Assembly (NCBI GenBank): GCA_003648245.1
Contig: QMOO01000087.1
Location: forward strand, 1-5,090
Direction: 5' to 3'
Length of the DNA stretch: 5,090 bases
Source of the DNA: Caldisericota bacterium
Lineage (GTDB): Bacteria > Caldisericota > Caldisericia > B22-G15
The notes under the pieces are model-generated. The model had not been told where the DNA came from. It searched no databases and saw nothing but the letters and a program-made list of their open reading frames with translations. Shown one piece after another: positions 1 through 5,090 of the stretch (the first letter of the stretch is position 1; the number at the start of each line of letters is the position of its first letter). Both the position numbers and the translations under genes were made by a program.

Positions 1-2388
1 AAGTGTCTGAAGTTTACTTTTTAGATTTGGGAAATTCTTAAAAAACTCAACTGCTTCTTCAACTTTCATATCAAGAACATCAGCAATATTTTTCCCTTTA
101 TATGTGATTTCAAGTGTTTCTCTGTTATACCTTCTTCCTTTACATACATCACAGGGAATATAAATATCAGGAAGAAAATGCATCTCAATTTTCTTTATAC
201 CTTCTCCCATACATGCTTCACATCTTCCACCTTTAACATTAAAACTAAATCTTCCTGGTTTATATCCTCTTATTCTTGCTTCTTCAGTATTGGCAAAAAT
301 CTCCCTTATGTAGGTAAATGCACCAGTGTATGTGGCTGGATTTGACCTTGGAGTTCTACCAATTGGGGACTGGTCAATTTCAACAACTTTATTTATATAC
401 TCTATTCCCAAAATTGCATCATGTTTACCCGGTTCCTCTTTTGATTTATATAAAATTTTTCTCAACCCTTTATACAAAACATCTTCAATCAAACTGCTTT
501 TACCTGAACCAGAAACGCCTGTAATACAAACAAAAAGACCAAGAGGGATTTCAACAGTTATGTTTTTAAGATTATTATGTTTTGCTCCAACTATTTTTAC
601 TCTCTTTTCTCCTGACGTTCTTCTTTTTGAAGGAAGGGGTATTTCAATCTCTCCTGATAAATACCTTCCTGTTATTGATTCTTTAACTTTAATAATATCG
701 TTAACTTTCCCTTCAGCAACAACATATCCACCGTGAAGTCCTGCACCGGGTCCAAGGTCAACTATCCAGTCAGAATTTTTCATCATTTCCTCATCATGTT
801 CTATAACAACAACTGTGTTTCCCATATCCCTTAATGACTTCAATGTGCTTATCAATCGTAAATTGTCTCTCTGGTGGAGTCCTATGGTCGGTTCATCAAG
901 TATATAAACAACACCAACAAGCCCTGAGCCAATCTGAGTTGCAAGACGAATTCTTTCTGCTTCCCCTCCTGATAAAGTATGTGTCATTCTATCAAGAGTT
1001 AAATAATCAAGCCCAACTTCTTCCATAAATTGTAATCTGCTTATTATCTCTTTTAATATTTGCTTTGCAATCATTTTTTCTTTTTCATTCAATTTTAAAT
1101 TTGCAAAAAATTCTCTTGCCTGTTTAACACTCATAGAGGTAATTTCCATAATTGACTTTCCACCCACAGTTACAGAGAGCGATTCTTTTCTCAATCTTCC
1201 CCCTTTACAAACAGGACATTTAACTTCTCTTATATACTTCATTATTTCTTCTTTTCTTCTTTCACTTTCTGTTTGTTTAAAAAGACGTTCTAAATTTGGA
1301 ATAACTCCTTCAAAACCATATTCTTCAGAGCCGTAAAGTAAAACATCAAGTTGTTCTTTTGTAAGGTCTGCTGGTCTATCATCAAGGTCTTTACCAAACT
1401 CATATAATATTTCTCTCAACAAACTTCTGTAATAAAGAAAAAGTCCTCTTCCTCCTGCTTCATGCCAGGGTTTTATTGCTCCCTTTCTGAATGTTTTGTT
1501 TTTATCAGGAATAATAAGGTCAGGGTCAAGACGCATCAAAAATCCAAGCCCCTTACATTCAGGGCAGGCACCATAAGGACTATTGAAAGAAAACATTCTT
1601 GGAGAAAGTTCTTCAAAACTTATCCCACAGGAAACACATCCAAAATTTTCATTGAAAAGAATGTCTTTTCTCCCATCATCAACTATAACAATACCTTTCC
1701 CAACTTTTAATGCCATTTCAACACTTTCAGCAACTCTACTTCTTTCCTCTTCTCCTATAATAAACTGGTCAACAAGAACTTCTATATTATGAATTTTATA
1801 TCTTTCAAGTTTTATTTTCTCATCAACATCATAATATTTTCCATCAATTCTCACCATAAGAAAACCACTTTTTTTAATCCCCTCTAAAACTTTGGCGTAT
1901 ATCCCTTTTCTACCTCTTACAATTGGGGCGAGAATTTTAACTTCTTTTTCTGACGAGAAAGATAAAATTTTATCAACTATCTCCGAAGATGACTGCCTCG
2001 TGATCACTTTTCCACAGGAAGGACAATGAGGAATCCCAATTCTCGCAAAAAGAAGACGCAGATAATCATAAATTTCTGTTGTTGTTGCTACAGTTGACCT
2101 TGGATTTGAAGCGGCTTTTCTCTGTTCAATAGCAATAGCAGGTGGAAGTCCGAAAATATGGTCAACATCTGGTTTTTTCATCTGTTCTAAAAATTGTCTT
2201 GCGTAAGCAGATAAACTTTCTATATACCTTCTTTGTCCTTCTGCATATAAGGTATCATAAGCGAGAGATGATTTTCCTGAACCAGAAACACCTGTTATAA
2301 CTATAAGATTATTTCTCGGAAGGTCAAGATTTATGTTTTTTAAATTATGTTCTCTTGCTCCTCTTATGCTTATAAATTTCGGTTCCAT
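1..2388 (-). CDS. uvrA: UvrABC excinuclease subunit A, C-terminus beyond window
   Basis: UvrA is the damage-sensing ABC-type ATPase of nucleotide excision repair. A UvrA dimer scans DNA, loads UvrB at lesions and leaves. I translated the minus strand from ATG at 2388 and it stays open for 796 codons to base 1. Family members have about 940 residues, so roughly the last 140 are missing, including the second ABC signature and Walker B. Landmarks in order: IRGAREHNLKNI at 8-19; Walker A GVSGSGKS at 33-40; NPRSTV at 95-100; a UvrB-binding region about 127-248; zinc-module cysteines 251, 254, 275, 278; an insertion domain about 283-390; CPVC at 391-394; ABC signature LSGGEAER at 472-479; Walker B with LDEPTIGL at 497-504; His531; second Walker A at 624-631; second zinc module cysteines 723, 726, 746, 749. 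An in-frame stop at 2410-2412 and the usual UvrA N-terminus support this ATG. All motifs are intact, so it is probably functional. Confidence 0.98.
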   Translation of the reverse strand, partial: MEPKFISIRGAREHNLKNINLDLPRNNLIVITGVSGSGKSSLAYDTLYAEGQRRYIESLSAYARQFLEQMKKPDVDHIFGLPPAIAIEQRKAASNPRSTVATTTEIYDYLRLLFARIGIPHCPSCGKVITRQSSSEIVDKILSFSSEKEVKILAPIVRGRKGIYAKVLEGIKKSGFLMVRIDGKYYDVDEKIKLERYKIHNIEVLVDQFIIGEEERSRVAESVEMALKVGKGIVIVDDGRKDILFNENFGCVSCGISFEELSPRMFSFNSPYGACPECKGLGFLMRLDPDLIIPDKNKTFRKGAIKPWHEAGGRGLFLYYRSLLREILYEFGKDLDDRPADLTKEQLDVLLYGSEEYGFEGVIPNLERLFKQTESERRKEEIMKYIREVKCPVCKGGRLRKESLSVTVGGKSIMEITSMSVKQAREFFANLKLNEKEKMIAKQILKEIISRLQFMEEVGLDYLTLDRMTHTLSGGEAERIRLATQIGSGLVGVVYILDEPTIGLHQRDNLRLISTLKSLRDMGNTVVVIEHDEEMMKNSDWIVDLGPGAGLHGGYVVAEGKVNDIIKVKESITGRYLSGEIEIPLPSKRRTSGEKRVKIVGAKHNNLKNITVEIPLGLFVCITGVSGSGKSSLIEDVLYKGLRKILYKSKEEPGKHDAILGIEYINKVVEIDQSPIGRTPRSNPATYTGAFTYIREIFANTEEARIRGYKPGRFSFNVKGGRCEACMGEGIKKIEMHFLPDIYIPCDVCKGRRYNRETLEITYKGKNIADVLDMKVEEAVEFFKNFPNLKSKLQTL

Positions 2389-2449
2389 AATTAAATATTT
2401 TACCTCTATTTATAAAAAGGGTTAAACAGGATAGGTTTCAATATCAGTA
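2389..2449 (-). other. 61-base gap between the PilW-like gene and uvrA
   Basis: This AT-rich spacer separates the stop of the PilW-like gene from the uvrA start. I see no GC-rich hairpin followed by a T-run, so nothing visible stops transcription coming from the pilin genes. A TTGAAA near 2436-2441 and a TATA-like element near 2409-2414 exist, but they are about 19 to 21 bases apart. That is too far for a convincing sigma-70 promoter. Whether uvrA has its own promoter cannot be settled from the sequence. Confidence 0.5.
2402..2407 (-). promoter_or_regulatory. Probable uvrA ribosome binding site, widely spaced
   Basis: The minus strand reads AGAGGT here, a partial match to the anti-Shine-Dalgarno sequence, 13 bases before the uvrA ATG. 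That is longer than the 6-base spacing at the two pilin genes upstream, so initiation may be modest. No alternative ATG, GTG or TTG lies in frame between the upstream stop (2410-2412) and 2388, so the start call does not depend on this site. Confidence 0.5.
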
Positions 2450-3064
2450 TTAAAAAGGCAGAGCATTCCTCAATCTTATGGCAGTTTTTAAAGTCACCGG
2501 GGCTTTTTCTGAAAGGGCAGGTTCATTTGATTTTGCCTTTAAAGTAATTTTCACAAGGGTTGTTTCAGTATTCAATCCTTCATCAATAATATTTCTTCCT
2601 TTACTGTCATAATAATCAAATTTAGACCCCGAAACTAATGAAATCTTATTATTTATATCGAGAGATTGCCACCCAGATGCAGTATCATATCTCCATAATG
2701 TTGTATCAGTATCAGTTGAAGAAAAATCTGGGGTTCCCGCCGTTGCTCCAGGGGCAATTGCATAAATACCAGTATTTGATGCATCTTTATCTGAAAATAC
2801 AAGAACATAAGGGGAAACATTTCTGGGAATAGGAGTAGATTCTGCTGAATTTAAATGATAAGCAGAACTAAGACCAAAAGTATTTTTCTCCCCATGAATA
2901 ATTGTATCCATCATTTGTGAAAGTGTCTGCTGTATTTCACTATTTGCAACAACAATTTTCCTTATACTTGCTGCTTTAACATAAAGAAAAGTTACAAGTC
3001 CAAAAACAATTACAAGTATAAACATAGCAATTAAAACTTCTAAAAGAGTAAATCCCTTTTTCAT
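2450..3064 (-). CDS. PilW/GspJ-like type IV prepilin (minor pilin or pseudopilin)
   Basis: This 204-residue protein has a class III prepilin signal. The leader MKKG would be cut by prepilin peptidase after Gly4, leaving Phe5 as the first mature residue, with Glu9 at the conserved +5 position. A hydrophobic helix runs to about residue 29 and would anchor the protein in the inner membrane before assembly into a pilus or pseudopilus. The soluble part has features common in PilW/GspJ-type subunits: an LWRYD stretch at 123-127, Trp132, a FDYYDSKG turn at 149-156, a closing strand with VKITLKA at 171-177, and RLRN near the C-terminus. Its size fits GspJ/PilW, and following a PilV-like gene supports that. 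There are no cysteines. The pilin class is certain; whether it belongs to a type IV pilus or type II secretion system is not, because no machinery gene is in view. GGAG sits 6 bases before the ATG. Confidence 0.9.
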   Translation of the reverse strand: MKKGFTLLEVLIAMFILVIVFGLVTFLYVKAASIRKIVVANSEIQQTLSQMMDTIIHGEKNTFGLSSAYHLNSAESTPIPRNVSPYVLVFSDKDASNTGIYAIAPGATAGTPDFSSTDTDTTLWRYDTASGWQSLDINNKISLVSGSKFDYYDSKGRNIIDEGLNTETTLVKITLKAKSNEPALSEKAPVTLKTAIRLRNALPF

Positions 3065-3068
3065 CCAA

Positions 3069-3076
3069 CTCTCCCT
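3069..3076 (-). promoter_or_regulatory. Ribosome binding site of the PilW-like gene, abutting the upstream stop
   Basis: The minus strand reads AGGGAGAG immediately after the TAA of the PilV-like gene, with the GGAG core 6 bases before the ATG at 3064. Ribosomes finishing the upstream gene would end on this site, which suggests translational coupling. It also confirms the chosen start. Confidence 0.8.
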
Positions 3077-3553
3077 TTAAAACAATCCATTCCTTGAAAT
3101 AAAAATCTCTCTTTTTGAAATAACTTTATTATCTTTTTTTCTTAAAACATAAACAATAACTTTCAAGAGCATTGCATTATCATATTTTGTATTATCAAAA
3201 TCAGCAATTATATTTCCTGAACTATCATATCCCTGAACAAACCTTATAATTCTGAATTTATCTTTGAATCCATCAGGAGTATAATCTCCATAGTAGGAAA
3301 CATCAACAATAGAATCATATTGAATTTCATCTCCAAAATAATCCTGCCTGTCAGAGAAAACAGGTGGAAATTCAATATTTTTAACTTCTTCAATACTGTA
3401 TTGAGCAAGAGCATTACTTATCATAATTTCATTTGCTTTACTTATAACATTCAAATTTGATGCCATTAAAAGAAGAATAGTTCCTATAACAACAGCAATC
3501 AAAAATATAGCAACTATCATTTCCAGAAGTGAAAATCCCTTTTTCTTTACCAT
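3077..3553 (-). CDS. PilV/GspI-like type IV prepilin (minor pilin or pseudopilin)
   Basis: This 158-residue protein carries a prepilin signal. The basic leader MVKKKG is predicted to be removed after Gly6, exposing Phe7, with the conserved Glu11 at mature +5. The hydrophobic helix that follows runs to about residue 31 and then becomes an amphipathic stretch with AQYSIEEVKNIEF at 50-62. That stretch resembles the alpha1 continuation of PilV/GspI-type subunits. The C-terminal part contains strands rich in Ile, Val and Tyr, including LLKVIVYVL at 129-137, as in small minor pilins. There are no cysteines. The ATG overlaps the stop of the upstream PilX-like gene by 7 bases, and the stop lies 12 bases before the PilW-like start, so the three genes are probably translated together. 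The subunit class is well supported. The choice of PilV or GspI over another short pilin rests mainly on length and gene order. Confidence 0.88.
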   Translation of the reverse strand: MVKKKGFSLLEMIVAIFLIAVVIGTILLLMASNLNVISKANEIMISNALAQYSIEEVKNIEFPPVFSDRQDYFGDEIQYDSIVDVSYYGDYTPDGFKDKFRIIRFVQGYDSSGNIIADFDNTKYDNAMLLKVIVYVLRKKDNKVISKREIFISRNGLF

Positions 3554-5090
3554 TCTATTCTCCAGCTCCCCGGCACAGGTAAATAAACCCTTCTTCCTCC
3601 TACAAAACCTTTATAAATAGGCCATTTCTTAGAATCTTTAAATGGTGTTGGGTTATAAGTCAAAGAGCCGCTATTATTAAATGTTACTGTCTCACCAGCA
3701 ACTAAAATTCCTGTAACTGCCTGGGTATTAGAATCCAGTAGAATATTTTTATATGAGTATATTCCTCCGTTTACATTTGCTCCAGAAACAGTTCCAATAT
3801 TTACATCAGCATTTGAACCAGACCAGTTTACAACACAAAATTGGTCTGAAGAAGAATAAGTAGGTAACAAATCTGCATTTATACTTATTGTTCCATCGTG
3901 TGCAGAAACTAATATTGCAGTTTTCTGATTGTCTCCAAGAGTAATATCAGGGGAAGCATCAATGTCTAATGTACAACTTCCTGATGAATTATTTATTAAA
4001 ATTGCTGCTGGGTAAGAACTACTGGTAGAGTTAATTGTTGTAGGATTAGTTGAAAAAATAATTCCATTGTCACAAACTACTGCTCCGTTAATTGTAACAT
4101 TATCAAGAGTTATATTGGCTCCTTTTATAACCAGATCGCCATTTATAGTAATTCCTGAAGAACTGATAGTACAACTTCCTCCAACTTCAAATGCAAATTG
4201 TTGCTGTGTCTCAGTAGTAATATCATCTGAAATAGTAAGGTTCCCATCTACTTTTACATATTTAGAAAAATGATTATTAGAACTATTAAATGTGGCATTT
4301 CCATTAGAAACTCCTCCCCCAGCTTTTTCTATGTATATATTATAATCAATTTGAGTATCAAACTCATAAGTATCAGTAGCACTGGAATATTTAATCCCAT
4401 GGTGAAAAGAACCATCATCATCAATTGAAAATTTAGTATCAGTATGGGCACTATCTCCAAAAGCATAAGCAGTTCCATCAGCAGTATTATGACAATAAAA
4501 ATAAAGAGTAAAAGATGCAGGAGTATCAGGTAATTCATAATTTGAAGTATCAAAACGAACTAACTCAGAAATATTAGAAGGTATATTGGATAAAGTAACT
4601 GTATATTGGTCAGCAGCAGAACTGACAAGATTAACTGTGCTGGCTGTAAAAATATTTCCTGTAATTTTAGAAGATGTGCCTTCAACCTTTTGTGCATAAA
4701 TTACATGCTTATTAAATGCTTCTGAAATTCCAGCAGTTTCACAATTTAAATCTTCATCTAATTTTGCATATCCTCTAAGGTTAACATAAATTTTTGCAGA
4801 CCTTCCTTTATATTTTCCTTCAGACACAATTCTTGTATCTGCTCCTGTTCCATCAGGGTCTATCTTTACCCTACAGGATGATTGAGGACCAAAAGCAGAA
4901 GTATCTATATCTGTTGTTTTTAAAGTTCCATCACCAAATGGATATTTATGTCCTGCTCCACTTCCATATTTTTCATAATTCATTTTATAAAGAATTTTAT
5001 TCAGTCCAGATTCTGCTATCTGGAGTGCTATTAATTTATTCTTATAATAATGGGCTCTTCTTATGGCTATTGTGGTGGAAAGGACCACAG
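3547..5090 (-). CDS. PilX-like pilus assembly protein with beta-solenoid-like body, N-terminus beyond window
   Basis: The frame is open to the window edge. The first GTG (5088-5086) is unlikely to be the start, because the hydrophobic N-terminal helix expected in this family would lie just upstream. Numbering from that GTG gives 513 residues. ALQIAESGLNKI at 21-32 matches the conserved AEsGl motif that follows the membrane helix in PilX_N-type proteins. RIVSEGKYKG at 86-95, followed by strands to about 106, matches the usual next block. From about 124 the protein is rich in Ser, Thr, Asn and Gly with short repeating strands (ITGNIF, VDGNLTI, INGDLVI, TINGAVV, VTGILVAG), suggesting a beta-solenoid. 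It ends in VPGSWRIEW, an ending of a type seen in such pilus proteins. Seven cysteines occur at 72, 116, 199, 306, 339, 372 and 418. Its place ahead of PilV- and PilW-like genes suggests a large minor pilin at a pilus tip; a polymer-forming cell-surface protein is an alternative. Confidence 0.8.
   Translation of the reverse strand, partial: VVLSTTIAIRRAHYYKNKLIALQIAESGLNKILYKMNYEKYGSGAGHKYPFGDGTLKTTDIDTSAFGPQSSCRVKIDPDGTGADTRIVSEGKYKGRSAKIYVNLRGYAKLDEDLNCETAGISEAFNKHVIYAQKVEGTSSKITGNIFTASTVNLVSSAADQYTVTLSNIPSNISELVRFDTSNYELPDTPASFTLYFYCHNTADGTAYAFGDSAHTDTKFSIDDDGSFHHGIKYSSATDTYEFDTQIDYNIYIEKAGGGVSNGNATFNSSNNHFSKYVKVDGNLTISDDITTETQQQFAFEVGGSCTISSSGITINGDLVIKGANITLDNVTINGAVVCDNGIIFSTNPTTINSTSSSYPAAILINNSSGSCTLDIDASPDITLGDNQKTAILVSAHDGTISINADLLPTYSSSDQFCVVNWSGSNADVNIGTVSGANVNGGIYSYKNILLDSNTQAVTGILVAGETVTFNNSGSLTYNPTPFKDSKKWPIYKGFVGGRRVYLPVPGSWRIEW
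3560..3563 (-). promoter_or_regulatory. Ribosome binding site of the PilV-like gene inside the PilX-like gene
   Basis: The minus strand reads GGAG 6 bases before the ATG at 3553, within the last codons of the upstream gene. With the 7-base ATG/TAA overlap, it indicates coupled translation and supports this start. Confidence 0.75.

Noticed and set aside
499..525. Near-identical repeat of about 20 bases, at 503-522 and again at 2276-2295
   Set aside because: Both copies encode the TGVSGSG part of the two Walker A motifs. The repeat reflects the internal duplication of UvrA, not a mobile or regulatory repeat.
318..1792. Several plus-strand open frames (318-524, 326-736, 834-1028, 1462-1710, 1583-1792)
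   Set aside because: They run antisense to uvrA, whose frame is continuous and carries every family motif. Their translations show no recognisable domain.
1..2388. uvrA as a truncated pseudogene
   Set aside because: The missing C-terminus is due to the window edge. The frame has no internal stop or frameshift and all visible catalytic and zinc motifs are intact.
2393..2400. Perfect 8-base palindrome AAATATTT before uvrA
   Set aside because: It is too short and AT-rich to be distinguished from chance in this spacer.
2409..2441. Possible promoter for uvrA (TTGAAA and a TATA-like element)
   Set aside because: The spacing of about 19 to 21 bases is outside the usual range for sigma-70 promoters, so I did not list it as a promoter.
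2638..2832. Plus-strand open frame of 64 codons
   Set aside because: It lies antisense within the PilW-like prepilin gene and has no ribosome binding site or recognisable content.
4067..4273. Plus-strand open frame of 68 codons
   Set aside because: It is antisense to the repeated strand region of the PilX-like gene and explained by that gene's codon pattern.
4329..4553. Minus-strand 74-codon frame that looks like a hydrophobic membrane peptide
   Set aside because: It is a shifted frame inside the PilX-like gene. The Leu/Ile/Met richness comes from AT-rich Asp, Ser and Tyr codons read out of frame.

Overview
This is an AT-rich bacterial window in which every supported gene lies on the minus strand. 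Transcription reads from high to low coordinates, from three linked type IV pilin-like genes into uvrA. Arginine is encoded mostly by AGA/AGG, and start sites carry GGAG/GAGG Shine-Dalgarno sequences. The combination of minor-pilin genes with a UvrA carrying a slightly divergent first ATPase half suggests a non-model bacterium, possibly from an uncultured phylum. The sequence alone does not fix the taxon.

Layout in the direction of transcription. First, 5090-3547 holds the C-terminal 513+ codons of a PilX-like pilus assembly protein. Its N-terminal membrane anchor lies beyond the window edge. It has an AESGL motif just after that anchor, then a long Ser/Thr/Asn/Gly-rich region that looks like a beta-solenoid. 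Second, 3553-3077 is a short PilV/GspI-like prepilin whose start overlaps the previous stop by 7 bases. Third, 3064-2450 is a PilW/GspJ-like prepilin starting 12 bases after the previous stop. Fourth, after a 61-base gap with no visible terminator, 2388-1 is uvrA. Its first 796 codons are present and the C-terminus runs off the window.

The three pilin-like genes form a tightly coupled cassette. It resembles the minor-pilin (PilV-PilW-PilX) or minor-pseudopilin (GspI-GspJ-GspK) sets that cap and prime assembly of type IV pili and type II secretion pseudopili. The large PilX-like protein is the likeliest tip or surface-exposed subunit. UvrA is a housekeeping nucleotide excision repair protein and probably a chance neighbour, although readthrough from the pilin genes is possible. 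I found no RNA gene, mobile element, CRISPR array or clearly new system. The least explained element is the passenger region of the PilX-like protein.
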